DNA of 64,000 nt from Scatophagus argus. Taxonomy: Eukaryota > Chordata > Actinopteri > Scatophagidae. The stretch covers positions 12,241,950 through 12,305,949 of the forward strand of contig NC_058502.1 of the NCBI RefSeq assembly GCF_020382885.2, given 5' to 3'. Below the pieces are notes generated by a model, which was not told the origin of the DNA, did no database searches, and was given only the letters and a program-made list of their open reading frames with translations. Positions 23,731 to 36,596 of this stretch are shown here, in pieces; position 1 is the first letter of the stretch; each line of letters opens with the position of its first letter. The position numbers were made by a program, and so were the translations under genes.

Positions 23731-26700
23731 TCATTGCAGTGGATTATCAAACACAGAGTCCGGTAGTACCGAGATCTTCAGCTTCTTTTCTGGCCAACTG
23801 TACTCCTTTGGTAACTTTGTCTATGCAAGGAAAAATGACACACAATGTAAAACAGGCAGGCAAGTTGAACAAAGCCAAACAAAAGTTAAAAATAAAATAG
23901 AGGGGTTTTTCCTTACCTCCTCACGAGTGTTAAGTTCCTGTAAATCCCCAAGCATCTGCTCCACAAACTCTTCAGTCAGCAAGATCTATACAGGGAGTAC
24001 AGAAGGCCAAATTAATGCATTAAATATGAAAGCACTACATGAAAACCTTGATTTTATGTCTGGTCTGTGTGTGTGTGTGTGTGTGTGTGTATGCACCTGA
24101 AGCCAGGGCCCATGGGCTGCATACGGATGCTCTTCAGTAGCAAATGCTCCTTCAACTCCTGTAGACACAAATGTAATGGCTGTGTCTCCGTTGATACTTT
24201 TGTAAGTGAAATGTCGTCCATGGAGTAACCGGCCTCTGTTAAAAGGTCAAACAATACAACATCAAGTATGAAACTCCATGCACAGCACTCTTTATATAAT
24301 TCACCTGCTTAAGAAAACATCCTTGAGTAATTGCAGACAACCTATCAAGACTGAGTGGGAGTGGGATAGGAAACCTTAACTGGTAACTACGTTAAAAGTG
24401 GCTTTGCAATCACCCTAAATTACCAAGAAAACTGGTTAGTGGTAAAAAACTGAATAGTCATACTTGAATATAATAGGAAAATCTTGGGTCTATTGTATAG
24501 TGTGAAATACTGATTTTTTTTCCAACCTTTTCAGATATCAAAAGTCACACAGTTATAAGACAACATTTGAAGAAATAACACCCCATGCTGGTATCATATA
24601 ATTGGGCCCTTTACACCATGTTCCCACTCTTTAACTCCCTCCACATCTCTCCCTCTCTAACACAAAAGGTCTAGCAGTCAACTAACTCTGGTTTGCTTCT
24701 TTGCTCAGAAAGAAATTCCATAGTGCAGGTTTATCCTTATCTCCTGTCTGTGCAGAGAAGCATTTTAACAACCCCACAGTTCCTACTGGTCAGTAATTTC
24801 CTAAATGGTATATTGTCAACAAAAACACATTGCAAAAAATGTTCCAAATAACTGAGGAAGGTGTGCAAATTTCAAAAGACATAGAGCACATCAGTGAAAA
24901 GCAAACAAAAAAAACATAAGCTGCTGCAAACACGCATGTTGTTTTCTGACCGCAGCACGTAATGCTATTGCATCAATCCTGTCTTTTTTGCGTCTGTATG
25001 CATTTTTTTCCATTTGTCTGTGAAGCTTCTTTGCAGGTTGGTTGGCATGGTGACAATCAGCCGATAATGCACTAGTTAATGCAAGGTAATACGGCAACTA
25101 TATTATAGAAGTGATATTCACTGAAAATCCTAGTTTTAACTCTGTGATACATGATTTTCATCCTTTTAAAGCTACTTCCTGTTGGTTGACACCATTCTGG
25201 TTGAGCATACATTAAAAAGAGCTGCTATAAATGAGCTGCCTTGACTTCAGTAACTCAATTATGGTGTCAATGTTCAGAAATAACCTTTATGGACATCTCT
25301 GGTTAGTCAAAGGTCAGGAAAAAGGTAAAAACAGCTAACATATTTACACAAAATATACCAGACAAATACAGGGGACCAGAGTCCACATCCTTTAAGTTAC
25401 AAGTGACCAACAATAAACGCATCATGTGCTCAAAACAGTTTTACTCTGAACATGGTCGGCTCACTTGACACATTAAAACTGGTTGCATTTTCTTGACACT
25501 TTGAAGTGACATTAAAATACAGGCGAGTGGAAGAAAAATCTTTGGAGATGACTTGCAGAAAGCCACTTTCAAATTCTAAGAAACTGATGTCATCTGTATT
25601 TTTATCAGACATGCTGCCACACCCGTTCAAGTCATATGTTTGGACTGTCTTACAGACGTTCCAAAAGAGTAAGCATCGTGTCTGGCAGCAGGAGAGAGAA
25701 CAGTGCAGTACCGTAGGCAGAGGGGCAGCAGTGTGCCTGACTCTTGGTTGAATTTCAGATGGACGCTCTCCAACTGTCGTGTTCGGACCAACTCATGAGG
25801 AACAATGGCCGCTGAACTCTCACTTTCCAAACTGTCCTTCCGACTCCTGAGAAACAGACAAAGGAGGGGAAAGAAAGAGTGGAAGTATAAGTAAGGAAGT
25901 CTGACATGGTAACAATGAGAGAATGGAAACCACCTAATGTGAAGGAATTTGTCACCCCTTGGCGTATTTTGTCTGTGTATGTCACAGATTTCACCACTCC
26001 TCTCACAGAGCTGTTACCTGGCCGTGGAAGATGCAACAACTTCCACAAAAAAATAACACTGTGAGCTGTGAGTCAGTGCACTTCTTGTGTTGAGCTGAAC
26101 CTTTGCTAGAGTGACTGTGCTGATGTGTGTGGGAAGTACACTCACTGAGGCCTCTCGTGGCTCTGTCTCTGGCTGTTGATAGGCGGTAGCGCTGCCTTGC
26201 TATTAAACTCCAGTCCCTTTCTCAAGGTCTCCCTGATCTGCTCGGTGTCTGTCAACACACAGAAGAAGATCAGCATGAAATTTTGCCATCATGTTCCACT
26301 GACAGCATGACACCAGAACTCCCGTGTACAGAGTGGTTGAGCATTCTTGGTCTTAATCAGAGGATCAACTCTTTTCACTCCTTTCGGACTTGGCATACCT
26401 TTGTCCGAGAGCCTTCGCGGCTGTGATCCTATGCATATGGATCGGCTGTCCTCCTCGTCCTCTGGCGGTCGACTCAAATCGTCCCACACACACTTGGCGC
26501 TGACCCCACTCAGGTTAGAGCCCTCTGTCTCAATACCCTGGTCCACTCTCTCCTGCTTAGATGAGCAAGAAATATACGCAATCATTAACACTAGCTCACA
26601 AAAGGCTAAAATTGTCACAAATAAGAAGACACTGCATCACAATTCATAGGTCAGCAGGGGGCACTAAATACTGTAAGTGAGCAAAATAGTGTAGCAGGAA

Positions 26701-29700
26701 AACAACAATACATTATGTACATATGGTTCTCTTTAAAATGCTGTGTACATATCACAACAAAATCTCACTTTGCCTCCGATCAAGAACAAGTCTGTGTCAT
26801 ATTCCAGGCAGCACTGTAAGTTAGGAGTTTCCCTATATGTTTATATATAGACAGTCAGTTTTCTTTGGGTCATATTAAATTCTTTTACAATTTAGTTTCA
26901 CTTTTCTCCCAATACCATTTATTGAACATTTTTCCACTGATAAGGCTTCACGATAATCCCTTTGCAAAATATATTAGATAAGTTCTCGAAAATATAGTAT
27001 CATTTCCACATATTTGGAGCTGTAGAAATTTTTATGAAAACACAACACCAAAGAGAGACATCTGTATCTTGAATCTATAAGTTAACAGCTGTGGTACATA
27101 ATACTGCCCCTACAACACACTGTAAATACAGTATTTTGTCTTTAGCAGAGTGTGTAGAATTTAATAAAGCCTTACTTGTAGGTGCGGATCAATGTCAAAA
27201 ATGGTCTCCCCTCTCCTCATGTCTGTGATTAGCCAGGGGCCACCAGCTCTGCACACAGGATAATCATCAACATTAGTCCCAGACAACATTAACCTCAAGT
27301 CAACCACACCGAGTTAATAAATGAACAAGTAACTATTTGACAAACTGCACTCCACATTCTTTAAACTCGAGTGGCATTGATGGGTTTTCAGTTCAATGAC
27401 TGACCATTTGGAGACAGATGTAAAATTGTGTTACAACAGATAGAAAAGTCATCAGTGAAAACAGGGTTTGCATTATGTCATCATTAAATGCACAAGTTTC
27501 ACAAACAACTGTACAAAAAAGGCAAAATGATTTGAAGCATGTGTCAAGTCACATTATATTCACTGGAAATCTAACTGATGCATCCCACTACATACTTGAA
27601 GCTCGTAGACTGACATTTGCGCTTAGTGACACAGCAATCCTGTGAAACTGAACTAACCTAGCCTTGTTTAATTAAAGACTTAAACACTTAAACACTTGTT
27701 AATCAAGGTGAGCAATAAAGTAAAACCTGAGAGTAATAACACACATCAGTATTTAAATTATTATTTTAAAATCTACAATTTGACCATACTGTGTACTGAT
27801 GCACACACTCACACTTTGACTCCACGCATCAGCTCCAGGATGCCTTGGCCGTTCCACTGCTGGGCCGCCTGCAGCTCCTCTGTGCATACACCTACAATCT
27901 ACAGAAAACAGTGGAGAGCTTGAAAGGGTGTGATCAACTATCTTGTTCATTTCTCAGCGCTTGTTATTGGTGTTAAATTAACTTACTTCAAAACACGAGT
28001 CTGTATACACACTTACACCAAAGATCTATCACTTTCTAGACTTAGCTTTTGCAACTTATTTTTTGCACGTTAACTTTTCTTCAATTTTCTTTTCTTTTTT
28101 TCAAAATTATATCTAACTATGTCTTGCATATTAACTTGCAGGGACAATGTCATTTCCATGTCTTCTATTGCTTGAAAATCTATTACTGCTTGCTTCTTTA
28201 ATTAGTAGGTAAAAAGAGTCTTACTTATAATACAATAACACCTCATATTTAAACTCACCTGAAGAAAGCTCAAGGTGCCAAAAGGTGTTTGGATTGGCTG
28301 CATCTGTGGGTCCTCTGTAAGCAACATATGTTGGATTCGAGATTCACTGTTATCAAGCGGACTGTGCCACGACACGTGATCACCACTACAAAATGTGTTT
28401 TCTGTAGAAGAGGGAACAAAAGGAGACATTCATTTCGAAATTATTACAAAATATGGTGTTTGAAGTTGTCTAGAACACACACTCTTTCATGAGCATCAGT
28501 TTGAACTGTGTTTTTGAGCCTGTGCCTTCAACCACCAGTGGCAAGCAGTCCTACTTTCCTACTTTTCATTATCTAACAGTACAGAATTGCTGAAGGAAAG
28601 TTAGGGTAACAGGAAAAGAGGGGACAAAGATGAAAATGAGTAAGTGAGAGGGGGAAATCAAGATCCTAATGTGGCAAGGGAAGCATAAAACCTATACTTC
28701 CATCTGAGGAATGTGTGTACTTGGGAGGTAACGTGTACCCAGCCCAGATTCGCTACAGGAGAAAAGCAAGGGGGAAGATGGCCAGGAATCGGCATTCATT
28801 TAGTGCAGAAGCCCAGCCCACCCAAGCGCAAATTGACCCCAGCTGGATTGCAGAGCAGGGCTGTGTGGTGAGGAGAGGAGAGCCTGGAGAGAATAGCTTT
28901 CTTCTCTTTCTGTGCGGCTTTTAAATGCCCCCTCCCCTCTCAATCGCACACCCTCTTCCAGTGCACATTATGCGTATGTGCAACTTCAGGATTTAAAGAA
29001 CTTGGCAGCACAGTACACACCCATTACACCCACAGAATACATTCACACACTACAACAACCGTCTTGTTTACCATTTTAATAGGAATGTTTTCACAAATCA
29101 AAGTTAAAGAAAGGGGAAATTAGACTTCCTGTCAATACCCAGCAATCTAACAAACAGAAATGTGTTCTAAACCTGGGAACCACCGCCTTATTTTAAATTG
29201 TATCATTGGAATTAAAAGCTACCTTTACAAAGAACACATTCTTCATTTTCACAAAGACGTCACAAAGAGGGATGGCAACTGCAGCCAAAAGGGAGCTGTT
29301 TAATCAAAACCTTTTCAGAAAAATCATTTACTAGTCCATTAACATTTTGTAACTACATTAAAAAGCAATCATTACTCGTTAACACAAGTTCTGTTTTTTT
29401 TAGGTGAAAGATGAAGAATGTGGGGTTGCAACATTTTTCATTACCACTTAATCTGTCAAACCAAATCAAATGTTGCCTATTTTATTATATATTCAGTAAG
29501 TTCTAAAATATCATTGAAATAACATAAAAAGACACTGACATGCAAATAGTGCAAAATAACATGTCAAACTTGCTTGTTTAGTTTGACTAATATCTAAAAA
29601 GCACCTAATTCTTTATAGTCATCATATTAACACCAAACGTTTGGTATTTTTGACATGACAAACCTAAACAGTCCTCTTATCACCGGAACACTTACTGACT

Positions 29701-31010
29701 CTGATCTTAACCCTGAAATATTTGAACATGTAGCTTACCAAATGCAAAACATAAGTACCACTTTGTTACGTTGTGCTCTTACCTGACTGAAAGACATAGC
29801 GAGCCAAGCCTTGCATGAGTTCAGCTGGCCAGGTCGGTGGTGCGGTTTCTCCCACCTCTCTTTTGAGTCTAAATGTGAGCTCAAAGCCAAACCCACTAGG
29901 CCCATCTGGCCCTGTGAATCTAACACACACACAGAGACAAAGTGAGAAACTGGCTAAACAAACCTTCAGAACCTATACTACTGTTCCTTTGTTATATGCA
30001 TGAGGGTTGTGAAAATCACAAAGCTTGTCAAGATCAGGAGCACACTGCGGAATAGAAGATGATCACAGGGTGCCAGGTTTATCAGTGGGTGGTCTACTTT
30101 TAAAGAGCTCCTGACAAATGCAAATATTTATTTACTCGGATAGGCTTAATGCAACGTAAAGATTTCCAGCTTTTTCCACAATATAACCAAGATGCATTAG
30201 ATGACAAAGAAACACTTTTAAGAAACCCTTCATATATTCCATCAATCATATGGCGAAATTTGCCCAACTCCCCCGTGAAACTGGAAATCAAATTAAAAGT
30301 AATGTACTTACTCATGAACCCTGTTATCTCCATACAGGTCACTCAGTCCAAAGCTGACATAGTGCCAATGCTCCTGGATGTCCAGAGCTGGACAGCCCAT
30401 ACTCCTGTACATACTGATGTAGTCTAACGGGTCAGGTCCCCCTAACCTGTGAGAAGCATAAAATGGAAACCATCGGCCATATCAAAAACTGTTCTTGTTA
30501 TCAGTGAACTGTGCTTACTCCTCAGTACGGCTGTGTGAAGCCGGCTTTGGAGCAACAGTATAACTTGTATAAAACTAGTTTATTTTAACTAAACTGCATA
30601 TCTTACATTCAGATTAAGGTGTTCTTATTAAGTTGATGTACTTTGGTAGTGAATCCTCAAATGACCCAAAATATAGTGACAGTTACCCAAGTTACTGTAG
30701 AGCTCCTAGACACTCCTAGATAGTTAGCTGAAAGGTTAGCCTAGCCGCTAAGCTAACTGTTGGTTAGCCATCACTAGCTAACGCTACATTAACTTTTTCC
30801 ACAAACTCAGGGCCTAGCTTACAGATATGTCAGGCCGACAACAACAGAACGGCATACCTACCAATATTTTACAATGGCTGTAACTTGAAGCGGGTTAGCC
30901 TGCTCCGGGTAAAGTCGCCTGCATTCCCCGTAGATAGCCTGCAGTCCGGGAGGAAACAGCGGCACCAGTCCGTGGGCTTGAGCACCACTGGTAGGCCGTA
31001 CCTCATCCAT
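23731..31010 (-). CDS. sufu: Suppressor of fused homolog (Hedgehog pathway)
   Basis: Twelve exons in transcript order: 31010-30862, 30446-30312, 29919-29783, 28401-28259, 27898-27813, 27248-27176, 26552-26399, 26248-26146, 25846-25712, 24235-24097, 23985-23917, 23820-23731. All splice sites are GT-AG, all phases close, and the product is 470 residues (human 484). Sufu binds GLI factors in cytoplasm and nucleus and holds them inactive or steers them to processing. Near-identity to human includes HSPLDNSESRIQHMLLTED and the SUFU C-domain segment STGVEGAFATEEHPYAAHGP. The SRKDS segment (about Ser328/Ser332) keeps the spacing of the human GSK3-beta/PKA pair Ser342/Ser346. The N-terminus lacks the Pro/Ala-rich stretch of the mammalian protein, which accounts for most of the length difference. 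The start is the only ATG ahead of the conserved LFPPGLQAIYGECRRLYP. Confidence 0.98.
24065..24090. repeat. (TG)n microsatellite beside the sufu exon 10 donor
   Basis: On the transcribed strand this is a CA repeat that begins six bases after the GT of the exon 10 donor (24096). Its pure 26-base length suggests it varies between individuals. Confidence 0.9.
26651..26665 (+). promoter_or_regulatory. CTCF-like motif in sufu intron 6
   Basis: TCAGCAGGGGGCACT fits the CTCF core consensus CCASYAGRKGGCRSY at 14 of 15 positions. It lies about 100 bases from exon 7, outside the splice signals. Occupancy is not shown by the sequence. Confidence 0.45.
30086..30094 (+). promoter_or_regulatory. GLI-consensus 9-mer in sufu intron 2
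   Basis: TGGGTGGTC is the exact reverse complement of the canonical GLI site GACCACCCA. It lies between sufu exons 2 and 3. One such 9-mer per 64 kb on both strands is near the chance rate, so this is only suggestive. Confidence 0.3.
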
Positions 31011-31330
31011 GCCAAGGCCTCGAACAAATCAAATTATGCTATAAAACAACGTATATGCAGTTATCCTTGTGTACCCCCAGAACAAGAAAAACGAGAAAAC
31101 TAAATCATACGAGCTTCACACTAGTAAGGCCAAATAACAAAACACGGGTTTAACCCGAGCGTTTTGTTACTCTCAATAGGGGCACAGCCTGTTGCTCATC
31201 TTCTACAAAATCTACCTGTCCATTGGTTGGATGAGGATCATGACGTACCTGACTGAAGGCTATTGTCGACCAATAGAAAATTTGATTTTCGGTTTGTGTA
31301 AACTTGCATGTCATTGTAATTGGCTGCTAA
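31011..31330 (-). promoter_or_regulatory. sufu: sufu promoter with three CCAAT boxes
   Basis: Three CCAAT pentamers lie upstream of the start codon: on the minus strand at 31222-31226, on the plus strand at 31270-31274, and on the minus strand at 31319-31323. They are spaced about 48 bases apart, a common layout for NF-Y-driven TATA-less promoters. The transcription start is probably between 31090 and 31200. Confidence 0.5.
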
Positions 31331-34300
31331 CACTGTCAATCAAAGAGTAAGACAGTGTGATTTCAGTGTCGGGTCTGAAGTTTTTCTGTGGCCAAACGAT
31401 GGGCGTTCGTGCCGAATGGATCCAACTTAACGAGTGATTAAACAAACGAGTTTTTGAATAAGTACTAAAAGTGTTGCTCTTTTTATTTGAGCGAAAGTAG
31501 GCCTACATAAGCATTATCCGTTTATTCTAAGTTTTCACCGTGGAAAAGAATATCCCCTGTGAGAGTACAATATATGGGATACGTCATTAGTTTCGGAATA
31601 CTGATACTTTGTTGTGTAGGCATCTTATTTACTTGTAGGGAGCTAATTTCAGTTACCTCATTGTGTTGTCTGTAATCAGAAAGATAAAAGTTAAACATTT
31701 CCTCCTGAAATGCAGTGAATTAAAACTACAAAGCAGCATAAAATGGAAATACTCAAGTAAAACACAAACACCTCCAAACTGTACTTCAGTTGATTATAGT
31801 TATTGTAAACAATAACATTTCAAGTTTTCTATCCTCACATTGTTTAGACTTGTTTTATAAGCATAAACAATCATATTTGTAGGCCTACTGTTGATGGCTG
31901 GTAAACATTTTATAAAAATGAAATACAGTTAACGTCAAGGAATGCTTCAGTAAGAACGTCTTAGTCTTATTAACATTTCTTGTTGAAGAGTTGTTGAAGA
32001 GATGTGTGAAGAGAGATGTGGTAGGACTGAGGACCTGCTAGTTCCATGACTGTGCAGACACCAAATTAAAATAGGTGTTAACTGACACTTATGTCATCAG
32101 AAAAAACCCTACAAGATACATTGAGGAATTTGAATAACTTGAAATTCCTTGTTAAAAGATAATGGCACTGTCATCTATTTCATGCAGATCTAAAGGGTTT
32201 CAGCTATTCTTCACATGCCACTTATTTATGCCTCATTTTTCTCATGCTGTGTTCAGTTATTTTTCTAATGTACTGTTATGTCCTGCAAGACGGTGATGTT
32301 TACATTATACCTCACTCTGCACATGCAGTGGCACAATAGCAGTCATGTTTTTCTGACTATTCCCATCACACACAGCCATACCCAGAGCCCAGAGGTCAAT
32401 AACGTAACCAAGACTCAACCAGGATGGGGAAGAACAAAACAGCCTGTCCCATTATGCAGTCTAGTTCATGTGGCGGATGTGTGCGCAAATTCAGCAGCAA
32501 GGGGCTTTCTTGGCGGGGTGGGGGTGGGGGGGACTGGGGAGGATATAGAGTCCTGTCACAGAGATAACATTAGCTGTCAGGAGGTCAGTGAATGGAATAT
32601 ACCAGAATAACGCTGAGATACGACACGTGCTTCTCCTAAATGTTCGTAATACACCGTTTGTATTTTATGCCTCAATATGCGGAGCAGGAAGCTGTGTTAC
32701 ATTCCCGTGATATCTATTGAAACTGTTTATAGCCAATCTAAATACTATCACCAATACTGCTGATTTTATGGACCTAGAGCTGAGATGAGATCAGGAAAAA
32801 AGAGGTCTTTATGTGTGAGTCAAATAACTAGGTAGCCATTAGCCATGAGTCTTTTCACGCTTTTCTGTGAAATGTGGCAACACATAAAACTAAACAAAAT
32901 GTTATGGAAGTTAATAAATTGCAGAGGAAAGTAAATCACTTTAATTGACTTTATTAACAATACATACAAAATACTTCATCATCAATTTAAAAAAAAAAAG
33001 ATCAGGAATTTTTGAGTGTTTAGTTTACTCACAGCTATGTTATATGCAAATTAGGTCCAAGAAGAAAGGCAACAACACACGTAACATTCAAACAAAAGTA
33101 ATGCGTAGTAAAAAATAAGACATGGCGGAAAGAATGTAAATCATGCAAGTATTTATGTATTCTGAGATCATGATTTCTGCCGTCAGGTGCGGTGCAGTGA
33201 GCAAACTAGTACCATGCCAAAAGAACTGAGCCCATAGATGACACCTGGAGATGCCACCATCTATGGAATTCAGTTCTCACAGCAGGGCACTCTTCAGAAG
33301 TTTGTCTTCAGGAGCTCCTTGATCCTTGAATGCCTTAATAATCTGAAACCACTTGTGCTTCATTGTTGATGTTAAGTTTTAAGAAGAGTTTCACAGATAA
33401 ATGAAACCAAAAGAAATCCATCTATACCCAATAAAACATCATGAAAATGTATAAAACAAAAAAAAAAATAGGGGCGGGGGGGCTGGATATATGAGACTAT
33501 AGCATGTTGAGCAGCACGTTGAGTCACTCATGACTGTTCCTTTTTCTCAAGAAAAGCAAGGTGATGACGAGAATATAGCGTCAGCCTTGCTGCTTTCATT
33601 GGAAGATTGAGCAACAGGTCATTTCACTGGCAACTAAAGCTGATCTTAAACAGTGATTAATCATAGTTGGCATTTGCATTATACAGTAATGCAATTTAAA
33701 ACATCTACTTTTTCATAAATTGGCAACAGACTGAGAGGACTTTTATGTAAGTGAAATTCAAGTAAAGTGGAAAAACAAACCTCCCAAATGGAGTAATGAT
33801 TGAGTGGATCCAATTCTGCGGTTAGACAGAGCCTATGGAGAGTTTCAGGGTCATCTGAGGAAACCGTCTGCTCAACCTAAGTATTCCTGGAAATGCTTCA
33901 CAACCACTGAAATAAAAGTCTGTCTACAGGGCTGATGTAAGCACTGAATCATGGTGATAGTGCACTGGTCAAGGAATGAAATGACTAATCAGTTATGGCC
34001 ATACACTCCCAGGAAAGGAACTTTGGGACAGTATGATTACTCACATACAGTAGGTCGTTTGCCATTAACTGACCTGCTTTTGAATTACAGGATCTCTTCC
34101 TTCATTTAAAAAACACCTAATTCAAGGCCTGGATTCAATATTGACAGTGACAAAACAGTGAGATAGTTCCTCAATAGTATCTCTATTCAGTATGAGTGTG
34201 CATTCTTTTAGGATACATGTAATTTAGTACAATGAACTTTGTGAGGAAGGCCACACCTGAACACATTCAGGAAACTCCTATCTTCCCAGCAGTTAGACTC

Positions 34301-36596
34301 GGAAACAACCGGTTCTACAGCCTATTACAAAACAAGAAATCCCTTATTAGGGCATTCACCCATTATTAAAGTCCGCACTAATCCAAATGGCTCTCAAACA
34401 AAGATCAGATTAGTCAGCATCCAAATATCACACATCTGCCGGTGCTCAGAAAATGTGGGAATTGATATTTCTTTGCAAAATCTTTACTATACCTTAAAAA
34501 AGCTGAAAACTTAATGAAGGTTTGTAGGGTGTAGTTAAAGGCATGTCTGACAATTTTAGATAAAATATGCTCAGCATTTTTACTTGATCAGAATAATGAC
34601 CAGTTTTCTACCTATATACTTACCCCAGGCATTCACAGAAAATGTTCATACTCCAGATGTTGGGTATAGCATAAATACATCTCCTCATGAAGGCCTCCCA
34701 GGACTGTGCCACTTCGGTCAAGCTTTGAAATACACTTCAGAGGTCCCAGCTCAACAAAAAGACATTTTAGCATTGAATCAGCAGAAGATCTTTCCAAACT
34801 GAATAAACATACTGTGGAGCCGTCCCTCTCCAGTTAACCTGCAAGTTCTGCTCACTCTTCCACGTCCTCCAAGTTCCAAGGCAGGATACAGCACACTGTC
34901 TGACATTCAGAGCAAAGAACCTTAAATACCACCACCTTTAACATCACCCATCAGTTTCCCTCCCTCCTCTCTATCTGTTTCTCATACACTCCCTCCCTTC
35001 GGTAAGCCTGATAGTCACTTCCCAGTAAGAAGGAAACAGTGGGAGTGAACAGCACGCCCCCTCACAGTGAATCAACACATAATAGTTTCTGAGGAAAACC
35101 ATCTGACTGGCCCAGCCCCCTGTTCCCATAAAGTAAGCAGGGGAAAGGCTGCGTCTGCTCGAGGAACCAGGAATTCCCCCACAGGCCACGAACAGCTGTC
35201 GAGATGAGAGACGATGACGAAGCTGACACACTGGAAGTTTGCTGGTCCGGGCATATGCAAACAGAAACTGTGTTTGGTGTTTTGTACGAGCACAGATACA
35301 AATAGTGTTTAAGACAGTTTGTTTACACAATAAGTGAATGGAAATTCTGTCCACACAATGCGGGCGTTGAAATGCACAGTCATGTTTGAGCTAGTGACAC
35401 CATGTTTCCTAGAACAGTGGTTTTATCTTTGCTAAATATTATTTATCAGCACGGCAGTGTATACCACTTGCGTCATGGGGATGTTTAGGATGAGATCGAT
35501 TCATGTGAGTATTTGTGTAGCTGGAGTCATTTGTTCAGGTGAGGTCTGATAGGGGTGTTTTCAATAAGGCTGCCTTTATGAAATGAATTTGTTTGCTCTC
35601 TGGCCATTGTCAAACATGACAGGGATGTGATACTGTGTTCAATTAGATGAACATGACCGGAGTGGGTCAGCGACACGATTTTTAAAACAAGCAAGGGGAT
35701 GTTAATATTCACAGTTTCATTGTTGAGTGACCCAGTAAAATCCCTCTGATTTCCTCTTCACCTAGCTGTCTCACATGCGGGAAACTGGTTAGGACATCGT
35801 CCTCATGAAAAGCCCTGTGAGCTTAATTCAAGTGATTTCCTTGATCTGGACCAAAAGGGGAATCCACACACTGTCTGAATAAATACAGCACAGTTCCCTT
35901 CTCATACTCGAATGTGTATTTGCCCATATTTCCTGGATGGATATGTTCATTATTGTGTCATGTCTTTCTGTTTTCTCAACAGAGCATACCCAGATTGTGT
36001 AATGCCTTTAACTGAAGGTAAAAACCCACAAAATCACACGGAGCTATTACTATAATAAGAGGTACAGAGACCCCATAGTCTCACCATTGATGTGCAGTGA
36101 CTCTAGACTCCACTTTCAAACTATATCCTTGGGCTGGTGGGATAAGTTGCAATTGACATTTTGCGCCGGACTTCAGAAACAAGCCTGGCTTTCATGCTGC
36201 TGTTTGAACACTGGGGAAATCACTCGCAAAGGTCACTGAGCCCATTTCCTTTCTTTCCTCTCCATGCATCTAAAGACCTGTAACAGCCCCTTTCAACTGC
36301 ACTTCACTTACTGGCAGACATATTCAAATTTCTATATAGGAAGTGAAAGACTTTGTAGGTAACCAAAAAGCACTCAGGAGATGTGACAGCATGTTTTATT
36401 TCAGCTCTTCCTTGTTTTGCCACTGTTGTTCACTCGACCTAAAGTTCCTTATGGAGGATCGAGAGGAAATGCGAATATTTTTATTTGCGTTCAGCTGTGT
36501 AGTAATTACCATTATTTGTTTTATTTGTGCACAAGAGTCTCTGACAGTTCACACATCAATAAAGCTGAATATTAAATCCAGAACTGCTTTACTTAT
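31331..36596. other. intergenic region between sufu promoter and mettl18 3' end
   Basis: No gene or clear mobile element was recognised in 5.3 kb. A G-rich run lies at about 32512-32535. A pyrimidine-rich stretch lies near 34955-34998. The open frames at 34971-35354 (-) and 36343-36645 (+) have no recognisable domain. Part of the right end should be the mettl18 3' UTR; minus-strand AATAAA words occur near 36480 and 36390. Confidence 0.55.

Noticed and set aside
34971-35354. 127-codon minus-strand frame between sufu and mettl18
   Set aside because: No domain, no conserved motif and overlapping frames of equal length on the same strand.
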